Assembly: GCF_022965805.1 (NCBI RefSeq)
Contig: NC_133103.1
Location: 48,801,693 to 48,865,692 of the forward strand
DNA from: Primulina eburnea
Taxonomy: Eukaryota; Streptophyta; Magnoliopsida; Lamiales; Gesneriaceae
Direction: 5' to 3'
DNA: 64,000 nucleotides
The notes beneath the pieces were generated by a model that saw only the letters and a list, made by a program, of their open reading frames with translations, had not been told where the DNA came from and made no database searches. Below, piece after piece: positions 44,136 through 56,739 of the stretch (the first letter of the stretch is position 1; the number at the start of each line of letters is the position of its first letter). Made by a program: the position numbers and the translations under genes.

Positions 44136-45255
44136 CGTCGTGAATTGTCTTTTGATGCCCTCATGTTGACAATCTGCATCAAATTTGTCACTGATATATT
44201 CTCCTTCATTGTCAGTCCTCAGCATGTCGTACCTCCTGTATGGTGCGAATGGTGCCATCAAACATTTTAATTTTGACAGCACCGACCCCAGCGATTTCCA
44301 AGGCATGATCATTTCTCATGAATACAGATCCTCCTGAGACTGGTTCATAATGATCAAACCATTCTCTTCGAGACATCATGTGCCACGTCGCTCCTGAATC
44401 CATAATCCATGTGTCACAAAATGTGTGCCTGCCTTCTGCAACAGTTGCTACTTCGCTGAATAATATTTCACCACTGTCTGAAGTACTGGCCACATTTTCT
44501 TGAGAAATATTCTCGATACTCGTACACTCTTTCTTGAAGTGCCCTTTACCGCCACATTTAAAGCAGTAAATATTTTTCTTCTTACTTCTTGACTTTGATC
44601 TACCTCGTCTTTGGCTCCCACTGGAGTCACGGTCCATAAATCTTCCTCTTATCATCGGCAAAGCCTCTGCCAGCTTCGAGGTTATCAACCTAACTTCCTT
44701 ATTCTTGCGCCGGCTTTCTCTGAGAACCGCAATTAAGATATCGTCGAATCTTAAAAAGCCCATAAGAATATTGTTGGTAATGTTGATGATAAGTTGATCA
44801 TATGAATTTGGTAGACTTTGAAGTAGAAGCTCCGCACGTTCATTTTCCCCTATTTTATGCCCCATGGAAGTGAGTTGGGCAAATAGAGTATTTAGTATGT
44901 TGATATGGTCGGTCATCGATGAAGATTCTGCCATCCGAAGAGTATAAAGTCTTCTCTATAGGAAAATCATGTTGTGTAGCAACTTGACCTCGTATATCTT
45001 TGTCAGAGTATCCCAGATAACTTTGGCTGTTTTTATCTCAGAGATACTTGACAAAACTTCATCAGCTATAGCCAAGTGTAAATTGGCAACAACATTATCA
45101 TTCATCTCATTCCACTTTCCATCATCCGCAATCTCTACCGATCTATCTCCAATAGCCGCCAAGCAATTCTCCTTTCTTAAAACTGCTTGTATCTTTATTT
45201 TCCACAACATAAAATTGCTTCCATTGAAATTTGCTATCTCGTACCTTCCCGCCAT
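44136..45255 (-). pseudogene. copia-3 gag, protease and integrase core fragment
   Basis: Minus strand: gag opens at 45255 (MAGRYEIANFNGSNFMLWK), breaks near 44950 and resumes 44934-44212 with SLPNSYDQLI, zinc knuckle CFKCGGKGHFKKEC and protease WIMDSGATWHM. Right after IQEVRHAE the frame crosses into RTDNEGEYISDKFDADCQHEG (about 44215-44150), which holds the second integrase Asp. The rest of protease, the HHCC finger and the first integrase Asp are missing, so a deletion of several hundred bases joined these parts near 44220. Confidence 0.88.
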
Positions 45256-45404
45256 TATGTCTACAACAATTTTAGTAGACTGGAATCCCGCATTAAATAA
45301 AAGATCTCAAAAAATCTTTTCTGATGTAGAAGATCAGTCTAGGCTGCAACCACAGAGCATACTCAGAATTCTAAGAAATTTTAAACCAACTATCTGATAC
45401 CACT

Positions 45405-45846
45405 TGTTGGTCCCACGTGCGGAATTTGAGATAATAAAACCCGAAAATAAAGAATAAACTGGACACAGAGATTTACGTGGAAAACCCCTAAAAATTATTA
45501 GGGTAAAAACCACGGGCAAGATGAAAAGAATTCCACTATAATATTTTGTGGTGTACAACTCACTCACTGTGTTTTCAAAGAGAACACGCACTCTCTTAAT
45601 ACAGGAGAAGAAAACAACTCACAAATATTATAGAACTAAGTACTCAAATGCTTATAAGATGAGAGAAGACTCGAATAAGGGATGATTTCAGAATGAAGGG
45701 GGGATATCTATTTATAGAGCCTCCTGTCAGTGTGAATACGCGTTCATATTTCCACGAAATTTCCTGCAGCACGTTTTTTCTTCTTCTCAAAGTAGGCAAT
45801 TCAAATTTGCCAACTTTGGCCTCACCTATTAATTTCATTGTCGACA
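45405..45846 (-). repeat. 5' LTR of copia-3
   Basis: 442 bp, TG...CA on the minus strand. The primer site TGGTATCAGA is the complement of 45393-45402. A TATAAATAG-like box lies on the minus strand at about 45712-45720. The right flank is a (TA) run. Confidence 0.88.
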
Positions 45847-45959
45847 TATATATATATAATCTTCATCATGTCTACGAAGAAATATAATAACACATCAAAT
45901 TCACGTGAAGTGGATATCTGAGATTAATTTAGAGGGAACAGATAAATTATTTAGCAAAT

Positions 45960-46870
45960 TCTAAAAATAGTCAGCTATGAAATATCCAACTTTTCCACAA
46001 TTGAAACATGAATTGTACTCATCAGTTGAATTTTTTTTTTTGTAATGATTACTTTTGCTTGTGTTTTGAAAATTTCCAGATTCTTTCTTAGGAATTTGCC
46101 AATTTTTTTCAAGAACAATGACATTGCATCAATGCTCAGTTGCTCTGTTGGCTTTTCTTTAAAGACATATTGGTAAATTGTTGTAGTAGACAGAGCCTTC
46201 ATGAGTTTGACTGTTGATTTATCATCAGTTCTAGTTTCAAGTTCAAATTCATATGCTTTAAGATCAGTAAACAGATCGTGCAACTCAAACTTGTTAAGAT
46301 CTTTTGATTCACACATAGCTATTGTTTTGACATTTATTCTCTTGGGAGTGTCATCATAGCTTTCAATGATATTTCTTGGTTTCCATATTATTTGCCAAGT
46401 GCAGCTAGTTCAATCTGCTCACGCTTTCATCGAAGTTAGGAATTGATTCTCTAGCCTTCATCTTGATACTGTCAAACTTTTGAATAACAACAGACAATTT
46501 GTTCTCTTTTGTTTGATCGTTTCCTTTGTATAGTTGTATCAGTTTCTCGCATATGTCTTTGGTAGTGGATCACATATTAATATTGCTGAAGGTATTATTA
46601 TCTAATGTCTAATATAGAATATCATTGGAAACATTGTCTATATTTTTCTTTTTTTTGTCAACAGTAGTAAACTCCGTTCTTGATTTTTCAATAACCTGAG
46701 GAGTACATCAGATATAATGTCAATGTTACCTTTCATTATTTTTATTGGCCCGTCTATGAAAATATACCACATATCATCATCTTATGTAGTTAAATGAGCC
46801 GCATCCTGATCTTCCAATCATGAAAGTCTTCTTTAGAGAACATTGGTGTTTGGGTGAACTAGACCATTTT
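45960..46870 (-). pseudogene. Sirevirus-like gag relic (copia-4)
   Basis: Minus-strand 46316-45975 reads ELHDLFTDLKAYEFELETRT ... LSIDAMSLFLKKIGKF, a Sirevirus gag pattern. A zinc knuckle start CFNCGKVGYF appears in a neighbouring frame at its end. Upstream, at about 46860-46740, an N-terminal gag sequence with stops is recognisable (FHDWKIRM-like, then DDDMWYIFIDGPIKIMK). Protease and pol are absent: the relic stops near 45960, close to copia-3. Confidence 0.65.
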
Positions 46871-46913
46871 GAGTATAGTGTTAAGAGATAAAAAGTAACC
46901 TTCTCTGTTACCA

Positions 46914-47967
46914 CTTGTTAGGTTCAGAGATTAATTTAGAGAGGGTAAATAATTTACGCTTCAATGTATTCTTGTCAATTGAGCATCCAATAAACCCACA
47001 GTGTGTTAATGCTCAAAAAGAGGCTCATTGAATGGGCCGAACGCTGAAAGAATGGTTTGATTATAATTGACTAAGCTATCAAATGAATAATTAAATATAT
47101 GTTGAATGAAATGTAAATGACACAAATTTTTTTACTGAATGTTCGGAGAATTCAACACACGTACATCACACTTCTTTCTTGCGGAAGGATTGCACTAAAA
47201 GATTTTGACAGTCACAAATTTTGCATCTGCCCACTTCAGCAGTTCTTATCACAATGCCTAACTGAAACTCTTAGTAATTTCTTTTAACAAAACTGAACAA
47301 TATATTTATTGTCAGATTACAAGTATTAGGGAAATGATTTGCTAAGCACAAGTACGATCGTCATTTATCAGAATAAACAACTAAGCATGTGCTTTCTTTT
47401 ATCACTTGGGCTCTTGAATACATTGAAACTTTTCACAAATGCACAAGAGTTTCGCAGTGTAAGAAAAAATCAGAGAGCCAAAAAATTGATATATTCCTCA
47501 ATTTAAAATGGTCAGTAAAATAAAATAGGATATCCATTCCAAATGAAATAGTCGTTGGTCATGTCATTATCCTTTCTGGAAATAGTACACTGAGTAGTAC
47601 ATTCTGATGGGAATCAGACTGTTAGTACGAAAAACTTTATCCGGCATTTCTCCTAAGCTCTGATTTTTGTCACCGAGTATACTGATATTCTTTAGAGAAT
47701 GTTTGGATTTGAGCTGACTGATCGACTGAAATAAACTGTTATTTATGTTCCATCAGTTCTCCTTAGACCAGTTAAGCTTTTATAACATTAATCCTTTGCC
47801 ATAGATTATTTTTTGATTCAGCAAGGCTTATGCATTAATTGGACTCTATCTAACAGTTTTCCTTAGGACGCATATAGTTTCCTTCTTTGAATTCAGTTCG
47901 GATAGGCTTTGTGTATTAAATCAACAACCTTGTTAAATCACCAAAATATAAGTATTCTAATAGATAC
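46914..47967 (-). repeat. LTR of the copia-4 relic
   Basis: Begins next to a degraded primer site (GTTACCACTTGTTAGG, 46909-46924; complement of CCTAACAAGTGGTAAC) and ends near 47967 at TTCTAATA. The far end matches the LTR fragment at 2400-2716. Boundaries are approximate. Confidence 0.55.
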
Positions 47968-48002
47968 GGTATATTAAAGGAGAAAACATATATTACTATT
48001 AA

Positions 48003-48409
48003 TGTTCTAAAAATCTCAGCCTAGAACCACCTAGGGTGGTGGGTGGTTGCCCAATGCCCCAACGTTTGGCTGGACAACGCTTCTAGGAGTCCTCAAATTA
48101 ATCGTTTGCTTAGGTTGTCTAGGCGCCACTTAGGTCGTTTCGTAATTTTTTAAAAAAATGTTGAAAATAATCAAAATAAAACTTTCTCCGGTTTAAAGTT
48201 TAGAACATGTGATGTGTTGATTGATATATAAAAATTTATTAATATCTGTATGTTAATAATTTATTATTATAATTTTATAAGAATATATATTTCATACAAA
48301 AACATAATATTCATCAATATATAAGGATTTAAGCTTAAAAAGAATTATCTAGGCCTAGGCGCTAGGCGGTAGGTAGCCGCTCGCCTACCGTCCATCGCTT
48401 TTTAGTGCA
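48003..48409. mobile_element. MITE with CTAGGCG-rich ends
   Basis: Left TGTTCTAAAAATC and right CGCTTTTTAGTGCA are approximately inverted. The subterminal parts carry CCTAGAACCACCTAGG and CTAGGCCTAGGCGCTAGGCG palindromes. The flanks share only ATTAA, so the target duplication is uncertain. Confidence 0.5.
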
Positions 48410-49282
48410 CTGATTAATATAATCAATTACTACGTGAATTATATTCCGTATTACTTCCAATTTTTTATGGAAAGGTAAACGGCCATCTGTTTCTTATGGT
48501 TTTTTTATATTAATTTTAAATAGAGATTTCAGAAACTTATAAGAATTTTGATAGAAAATTATAGAAAAGAAAAATTAAAGGTTGAATTTTGTTTGAACAA
48601 ACATAGAAAAGCCTAAAATTTCGATACAGACTTAAAATGGTGTTTATGGCCTAGTGGGAGGGTAGGCAACAGTCCACATCACCATGTAATTTTCAGTCAA
48701 CTTCATCATAAAAACGTGAAGACTTCTCCCCAACAAAACATGAAGAATGCCCAAGGTTTGTATCAATCTACATCAATTGTAACAAATTTCTACTGTCGGT
48801 TTTAAAAAATAAACATAAAGACTAGACCTGGTCACGGGTTGGATTTGGTCCGGGTCTAGGTTCGGGACGGAAAAATCTCGACCCTTAACTGGTCAACCTG
48901 TGGCCTGTTACGGTCCAAGTGATGAAACCGAGGATCTAAATCCGGATCTGGTTAATCATCGGTTTTGGGTCCAGTTTAACCTTTTAATTTTTAAAAAATG
49001 ATTTGTATATTTTTAAAAAATTTAAACATTAATAAAAATAAATAAATTTTAAAAAGTTTGCATTATATTGAATTTATTAAAATTCTATCAAATATTTCAT
49101 TATCTCAATAAAAAATCTATAACATTTCTTCAGTAAAAATTATGTTACGATTCAACTTTCAACATTTTATGTAAAAACTTTTATTACATTTCATTACGTT
49201 CAAATACATTCACTCCCATTTCTTCTCGTCGCTATTTTGGATGTTCTTTCGGTTTCGTCTTGACCTTCTTCATCACTTTTAA

Positions 49283-49637
49283 CAGGGGCGGATCTAGGTC
49301 GCTTAGTTTATTTTGCGACGGTTTTCTCAAAAACCGTCGCTATATGGCGACGGTTAAAAAAAACCGTCGCGGATTTTGCGACGGTTTTAAGAAACCGTCG
49401 CGGATTTCGCTAAGGCAAAAAAAAAAGAGGGGCCAGGTTTCGAAATCGGGCGGATCAAACATTATAATTGGCTTTAGCCACTGATATACATGGACGTATC
49501 ATTCATTCTGGGGGGGCCATGTATATATATATCTGTTTATATATTTAGTTTTAAAAAAATTAATATACACTAAATTTTTTTTTAAATTTTTTGGGGGGGC
49601 CGTGGCCCCCGTTCGCCCTACACTAAATCCGCCCCTG
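49283..49637. mobile_element. hAT-like MITE VI nested in hAT V (355 bp)
   Basis: Ends CAGGGGCGGATCTAGG and TAAATCCGCCCCTG with an exact 8-bp duplication ACTTTTAA (49275-49282 and 49638-49645). 49313-49410 holds GCGACGGTTTT...AAACCGTCGC inverted units of the type seen at 28985-29330. A GGGGGGGCC run lies near the right end. Confidence 0.88.
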
Positions 49638-50583
49638 ACTTTTAATATGTTATTTCGGCTAGTGGATTTTGACCCATCATTAATCAAACATTGGACTTCC
49701 GAATTTTCCGACTTAAGCTAGAACATCTCTCATTTAATGTATTTTCTCAAATACTAAAATTTTGTCCCACAACTGTTGAAACAGAACAAACTAGAAATTT
49801 TTTTTGACATTATAGAAAAAATTGATATATTTGTTTTTTTCCGACCACCATCGCAAAAAGTCAAAAGTTTTCTCATTTGTATCATTAAAATAAAAAATAA
49901 GGATAAAATAATTCTCAAGTTCATGACTGAAACTTGGAAATCCTCATGGACGTTTTGTCTGCTCTCTTAATAAAAAATGTGATTTAGTAAGTTTAGAAGT
50001 AATATTACTATTGATAGTTGATTGTGTTTCATGTTGCACAATTTGTCCATCATATTTGGTGTTATATTCATTTTTAATACCATATAAATGAGTTTTAGTA
50101 TAAAACAAAATCGGTGAGATATTAGGAGTAGTTTTCATTACATGGTCTAGAGATTCATACTATAATGTTAATATTTATTGTAAACCATCTAATTTAAGTC
50201 GATGATCTAAAACAAAAGCGCATAAAATATTTCAGGAATTTTTAAAAAATAATTTTGCCATTTTTATTCATGACATAAATACATTGAACCGAATCATCAT
50301 TACTGGATTTAATATGTTCACTAGAAATGTACGCAATATCAACAGTATTTTATAACTAAATGAGAAGTAGGATAGTAAACTTCGGATAATGGGTTGCTAG
50401 CATATTTAAAACTTTTAAAATTTCACAAATGCTAATATATATGTTTCATTGATTTGTTGAATAAATATCATAAGATTGAACATGTTTCTTAGGATAAGCT
50501 TACATGAGTGAGAGTAATACTGAGATGGGTGATCTCATGAGAAATCTAGTGCATCAAGTTGTTGACGTTATGCTGCTTGATCT

Positions 50584-51172
50584 GATTGGCTAGATAGGCC
50601 GTAAAAGAGTTACATCAAATTTTAACGGGTAATATTATCTCTGTCGAGGACATGACTGATAGTAAAGAAATGAAAAGACTGATCTCTAAGAGATCTGAGA
50701 TAACAGCAGCAGATAGACACGCACCTCCTCGGATTCATGGGCTAACAACCCAACCCATTAGCACCGAAGTAAGTGCACTGTGCTCTGTCACGAGTATAAA
50801 TAAATAATATTGTGCATTGGCGAACAACTATAGATTTTGGCCTAGTGGTAAGAGCTTGATCTTAATAATTGGTATCGGAGCAAAGTCATGATTGGCTAAG
50901 TGAGCTATAAAAGAGCGACACTAGATCTTATCGGGTAATATTGTCTTTGCTGGGACATAACCAATGATGGAGAAATGGTAAAACTGATCTCTAAGAGATA
51001 TGATACAACACCAGTAGATAAACATGCACCTCCCCAAATTCATGAGCCTAACAGCCCGACCCATTAAATCCTAATTAGGCGCACTCTGATGCCACAAATA
51101 AAGTTGTATATTGGCTACCAACTATTGCTCTTGGACTAGTGACAAGGGTTTGATCTTAACAATGCTGATGAA
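50584..51172 (+). repeat. Tandem pair of about 306-bp units (SINE- or TRIM-like)
   Basis: Units start GATTGGCTA at 50584 and 50890 and share GTAATATTNTCT, GACTGATCTCTAAGAGATNTGA, GCACCTCC and ACCCATTA. Unit 1 ends TGGCCTAGTGGTAAGAGCTTG (tRNA box-A-like) and TTGGTATCGGAGCAAAG, a primer-site-like word. Could be a tandem SINE or a TRIM with degraded LTRs. Confidence 0.55.
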
Positions 51173-51349
51173 AAATATATATAATAAATGTTCGTATTCA
51201 AAAAACAATAATAACAATTTATATGTTAAATTTCAACGAATTGGAATGACTCGTGAAAATTGTTTATGCCTTATACAATTTATTTTGAAAATTTTGTCAC
51301 ATTGTTTCATAACTAGGGATTGTGTCCATAAATAATTAATTGTGTTCCC

Positions 51350-51671
51350 AATTGGTTCAATATGTGATAATAAATTTTATAGATCATCTTGAACACACTC
51401 ATTTAAAATATGACATGTACACTTAATATGAAAAATTTACCACCTAGTGATTATTTGCATATTTCAATAAGATCACTAATATTAGAAGTATTTGTACTAG
51501 AATTGTCGAAACAAATTGAAAAACTTGAGAAATTAGATCATATTCTTCTAAAATAACATATATAAGTTGAGAAATATTTTGTGTTGTATGTGTTTCGTTA
51601 AAAAATATATTTGCAAACAATATTTTTTGAATGTTCCAATAATTATCAATCCAATGATATGTAATACTCAT
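51350..51671 (-). pseudogene. hAT transposase core fragment
   Basis: Minus strand 51671-51444 reads SITYHWIDNYWNIQKILF ... ILEEYDLISQVFQFV, matching the plant hAT pattern T-x-H-(F/Y)-I-D-x-W-x-LQKR followed by an EW-x-I segment. About 60 bp on, at 51420-51370, HIKCTCHILNECVQD matches the HxRCxxHILNLxVQD motif. Frames are broken between and after. It belongs to hAT V. Confidence 0.7.
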
Positions 51672-52397
51672 ATATGAATAACTTTATCAACGATCACTCC
51701 AAATATCGAAACACAAAGAAAATTTATTTTAAACTAGAAAATTTTTTAATTATTTTTTAACAATGAATAATTTTTAAGTGTGTATTTGAGAGTATTTCGT
51801 GTGATACATCTAATAGAAAGTGTTCAAAAATTTATTTATCATTAAAAATAAAATAAGATTGTTTAACCGCAAAAAAATTAGCAGTTTCTTCTCTAAATTT
51901 AGATTATTCAAATTTAAAAAGTTGAGTATCATTACTCGATTGAGAAGAGTATGCTGGAATTTGAATTTGAAAATGATCAGTACCAATTTTCACCAGATGA
52001 TTTTTACGTGCCACATCAAAGTTCCATAACCACCTCTTTGTTGAAATTTAACAATATTTTCATTTGGCTTGCATATCATAGGAAGGAAGCGTGGCCATTT
52101 CGAAATGTTGGAAGATATTGGAATATTTTGATAATCAAGAAACATTTTGAGAATTAGAGATTGAGAGAAAATTAGTAAAAAATATGAAGGAGGAGGGGTT
52201 TTATAGGAAAAAAATTTGGAAAAAAATATTTATGCAACGGTCGAGACAGGCAAACCGACAGGTCAACTTGTCGGCTCGACCATTCTTTTTTATTTTTGTA
52301 AAAAAATCACTTGAAATCAACGGCCGCCCATGGAACATGAGCCGATTCCGATTCTGGTCCGGATTTGACGCGGCTCTTGGCTAGGTCTAATAAAGAT

Positions 52398-54355
52398 ATA
52401 TTAGACACTATTTATCTATATTTAATTTAGCCGATTGTTTCTGGATTTACCAATATTGTACACAACTGTGATGACTGTAAAAATTAAATCTTTTAAAAAA
52501 TACAATAATTAAAATGCCATATTTTGATAACTCTCTTAGGCAATTATTGTTTCCTAACAGTTATCTCACAATAATTACACTCTTTGTAATGCCTGATAAT
52601 TTAATATGTGATTGACTCTAATATAAATTGTAGGACCGAGTGCTTATCGGTTACAAAAAAATTATAGCTATTGATAATAATGTTACTCATAATCTTTTAA
52701 AAAGTACAACAATCCAAATACCATGTTTCGAAAATATAAAAAATTCAGCATTTTTTTAATGGATTTGTTATAAATATTTAATTTTTTGTTAATTAATTAG
52801 TTGTTGACTAGTAGGATGTGATGTTACAAACTTATCAATTGCACAATTCAAACCGATTCTCTTTTCCTTCTGCCAAACTCAACCTTCATGCTAAGGCAAA
52901 GTATTTAATGGGCACCTAAAAATTAAAATTTACAACAATATGATAAATAAAAAAAAAGCTTCATCTTGATCATGTAAATTTGATTAATTTTATTACTACA
53001 AAAACATCAAGATAAATTTTGTATTATTTAATAAAATATTTATCTTTATTATTTTTTTTGAAAATGTTTATCTTTATTATTTGATTATATTATAACTATT
53101 TTGAGCATTATATTATTGTATTTTATATTTTCTTATGTACCAAAATTTTAAGTTCAGCTCACTCTCAAATAATCTGATGCATCATGCATGGCCTTGAATT
53201 TGGACCAAACATTTCAATTAAGTTCTATTTATTTTTTATATGTAATTTTTAAATGTTTGGACCTATATCATTTTAGTTATTAATTTTTTAAAACCTATTA
53301 TGTATGAATATTTTTATTAAAATTCAAAGAATCTATATAAATTAACGTTTTGTGTTTGCCTCTAATTTTAGGTCTACAAATAACTTTGCTAAAACGATTC
53401 GACGGTTTCCTAACAATTCGGTTTTTTATTTTGAATAACTTAAAAGTAAGTTCAAACTTATTTATAGGCCTACACAAGTAGGTAGGAAAGAATCAATACA
53501 TGTTCATAACTAGAAATATAATTATGTCAAAAAAATTGTAATTTTAGAAAATAAAACACCAGTCGAAAATATTTTCAGTACAAAATTATCGTAAAGAGCT
53601 ATTCTCATCTTACCAAAAGTTAAAGCGAATGATAATGGGGCAACAAAAATCTTTACATTCATACAATAACCCGAAAACCATGTTTCCATCGCAACTCTGA
53701 CATGAAAATTATTGATTCCTAACAATTGTTCACTCAGTAATCCATGAGAATCGAACACGTGATAATGACTCTAATATCAATTATATGATTAAGTGTTCGG
53801 TGTTTCACCAAATGCAATAGCTAGTGGTTAATACAAATGTAAATTTTTTAAAGCGTACAGAAACTCAAACACCACATACGAAACATTAGGTCCATATCTT
53901 GTTATGTTATTACACTTTTTTCCAAACTTCAACGTGCATTAGATGCTCTAATGAATTTAGGAATTTGAGTTAATCTATCCTTCATGAAATATTTCATTAA
54001 AGCTTTTGACGTCATTTGTTCCGTACAATGAACTTCGAAATGTTGAAATAATTTCCTAGTCTTTTGTGAATATTTAATGTTTAATAGCTTAGGACAATTA
54101 GATGGTCCTAACGCTATATTAATTCATAAATATCTCCCTTTAATAGAATGGTCCTAAATCTATTGATTTATTAACTATATCTCTTAATTAACACAATGAG
54201 ATGTTTCTCATAAATTATTTTTCTTAATTATCAATACTATACATGGGAGATAATTTTAACTGTTATTAAAAGTTATAATGACACCCGGCCCTTCTGTAGT
54301 CTTCATTTTATTTTTTTCCTCGATTCTGCGTAGTTATGCTTTCAATTTTGTAGAC
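52398..54355. other. AT-rich region, no gene seen
   Basis: Includes an open frame at 53522-53758 (minus) that matches no family I know. Nothing else is supported. Confidence 0.45.
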
Positions 54356-54359
54356 ATAT

Positions 54360-54495
54360 CTCCCGCTTGACCCGAGCCAGGAAAAATATTAATTTTTATA
54401 ACAAAAATATTACTTTTCACTCTTTATATTGACCTAGTCGACCCGTCTCGCGAATCTGTCTCACTGATGTAGATTCGTGGGACCGTTTCACAATA
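54360..54495 (+). mobile_element. GAGACGG foldback MITE, copy J (3' part)
   Basis: Right half only: ATATTACTTTTCACTCTTTATATTGACC, GTCGACCCGTCTCGCGAATC and GGGACCGTTTCAC. Confidence 0.5.
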
Positions 54496-55351
54496 GACAT
54501 ATGAGAGTCATGTTATTCCGGCTAAAGAGCTTCATTTACAACAGTTGTTAAGAGCCTGACAAGCAAAGTGATAGAGGAATTTTCAGGTGATAATAGTATC
54601 ATATACCATGTTTCTGGAATAGAAAAAACAAGATTGAGTAGTCCGAGTTCTCGGGTCATTCTACGGTGAGTAGAAAACTATGCTTACATTAGAAAAATAA
54701 ATTATCGTGTCGTCATGAAGTATCAAACAATTATTTTAGAGGCATTTGTCACGCCATATGTTCATCAAGTCCGTGCAAGCACAATTGTACTGCGAGTGTC
54801 TATAACAACTACTTCGTATTTGTTCTCGTTTTGCAAAAATTGTCAATCTAGATAGTTATATGAATACGTTTTTTTTCTCATTAGAAACTTTTTAAACTCA
54901 TATCTCTAACTTATGGGAACAAGGAATATTACATCAATAATAATTCAAACCTACAACAAGAGGTGTAGAAAATATTAACCTTCATTTTATTACTTTCATA
55001 TCTAAGTTTTCAAGCAACTAGGCTACCAATTTTATGGTCAACTAGGCTACCAATTTTTTTAGGTTTATTTAATAAAAAAAAATAACTAATTGAATTATGT
55101 TTTTATAAAGGAGACAATTTTTCAAACATTTTTTTTAAATATGAATATATACGGAGAGATTTTGTAAATATATTACAGCATTTCTTATTTTTAATCAAAA
55201 AAAAAATGTTTGAAATTCGTTCGCCCCTAAAAAAATATCGAATATTTGAACTACAATATCAGCTTCGAACCTCCCCAATAAAAGTGAAAAAACATTGAAA
55301 GTGCGAAAATATCTCCTGATTAGCTCTTTTTATTTGATAGTACACAGAGAA

Positions 55352-55532
55352 GGCAAAAACTTGTGTGAGACGGTCTCACGGGTCATATTTGTGAGACAGA
55401 TCTTTTATTTGGGTCATCCATGAAAAAGTATTACTTTTTATGCTAAGAGTATTATTTTTTATTGTGAATATGGTAGGGTTGACCCGTCTCACGGATTAAA
55501 ATCCGTGAGACGGTCTCACATGAGACCTACTC
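55352..55532 (+). mobile_element. GAGACGG foldback MITE, copy H (intact, 181 bp)
   Basis: The best copy: GGCAAAAACTTGTGTGAGACGG ... TCACATGAGACCTACTC, bordered by an exact 9-bp duplication CACAGAGAA (55343-55351 and 55533-55541). GAGACGGTCTCAC is present near both ends, and GTGAGACAGATC pairs internally with GGGTTGACCCGTCTCAC. A 9-bp duplication suggests Mutator-like transposition. Confidence 0.88.
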
Positions 55533-55821
55533 CACAGAGAATGGACCTCTAACTTTATCACGTGTTAAAGTTTTTTTTTTTGTCGGTAACTATGTTTCGC
55601 CTAATACTTTTTTGAGCAATAGCTGTCCTATTAAAAAATCGGTGCATAATGTTTGATTAATTATTGTCCAATTTTTTAAAAAATAAGATATATAGCCTAG
55701 ACAATTGGGAACAAGACATGTTGTTAGTGGGGCAATTTACAGGGCTAAAGAAATGTCCTTCCTTATATGCAGTCATGACCGAATGAGATGATCATGAACC
55801 CTATCTATATAGCTCGGACAC

Positions 55822-56456
55822 CTGAGAACAAGACATGTTAGTGGGGTGCTGGAAGGTTTCTAGGCGTAGCTACTCCGAAGTTCAAGTCTATTAAGTGGAT
55901 ACACAAAGAAAAGATAAGGCAATATAAATGAAAATATAATGAGTGCCTATGATCATGATTTATTATTATTATTATTATTTTACCTCTATTGGGGTATTTA
56001 TAGGATGCTGAGATTGTGGATCATCTTGAGATGCTCAGGTAGTGGTCACGGTGTGGGAATATGGCCCATGTTATGATTTGTGCACATTTGTGAACATGGG
56101 GAGAGAACGGATCCCTAGATTTCCGGTGGACAAGGTTCACGATCATTTTGACTTAGTCCCCTTACGTTGCTTGGGCTCGGATACGGATCCGAGCTTGTGT
56201 TAACTTGTAACGTTATGATAAGCTACTCGAGCTAGTGCAAGCCCAGGGCTAATAAGAACAGAGTACTATTTCCTTATATGGACGGGTTTTTTGAGTACAT
56301 ATGTTACCAAGGTAGCTATTGTGATATTTGATAAGCGTTACATTATTGGGGCTCTCCCACACCAAGACTCTCGAGGCCAGTTTTGGGCTGGCCTTGCCTC
56401 AGTTTTTATTCTCATGCCTGAGTTAAAGGATGAATCGGGCTCTTACTAGGGTATCA
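55822..56456 (-). repeat. Left (3') LTR of the Tat-type element
   Basis: On the minus strand it starts TGATACCCTAGTAAG, immediately after a purine tract AAGGAGGGAATAA (56469-56457), and runs to TTGTTCTCA at 55822. Four blocks match the right LTR. A related word, GGGAACAAGACATGTTG, also occurs outside it at 55708-55724. Confidence 0.65.
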
Positions 56457-56739
56457 TTATTCCCTCCTTAAGTAGTCGGGCTTGAGTCATGCTCGCTGCC
56501 TGAGTAGTCAGATTGGATCAAGGAGGAAAAACAACTCCGTTTTTAATTGTAGGCGGACTATGGCTAAGTAAGCCCTAGAAATTGAAAATATGAATGTCAT
56601 GTTAGGCGTTGCTTCACCTATCCGACCCGAATTTTCATCTTATCGAGTGACCCGGTTCATTTTCCAAGGTAAATCCTGATCTTTTTCTCATCCTCCGACC
56701 AACGGCCCCGATTAATCCTCTTGTCCCTATAAGTATTTG

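Larger units (their letters stand above)
29382..45846 (-). mobile_element. copia-3: old Ty1/copia element on the minus strand, host of the nest
   Basis: Read from right to left: a 442-bp 5' LTR, primer-binding site, gag, protease, integrase, RT, RNase H, polypurine tract and a truncated 3' LTR. It is interrupted by the gypsy solo-LTR complex (30472-41970) and by Cassandra (43267-44130), each with an exact 5-bp target duplication. Numerous stops and frameshifts, an internal deletion between protease and the integrase core, and a changed RT active site show it is dead. The MAGRYEIANFNGSNFMLWK start and domain sequence suggest the Tork/Tnt1-like group. Confidence 0.9.
48823..52389 (-). mobile_element. 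hAT transposon V, decayed, with transposase remnants (3567 bp)
   Basis: Ends TAGACCTGGTCA and TGGCTAGGTCTA, flanked by ATAAAGAC (48815-48822) and ATAAAGAT (52390-52397), an 8-bp duplication with one mismatch. Subterminal GGTCCGGGTC/GGTCCGGAT words are hAT-like. Transposase remnants lie on the minus strand. It contains a nested MITE (49283-49637) and a two-unit tandem repeat. Confidence 0.78.

Noticed and set aside
53522..53758. 78-codon minus-strand frame in the AT-rich region
   Set aside because: No recognisable family, no promoter or splice context; length is compatible with chance.
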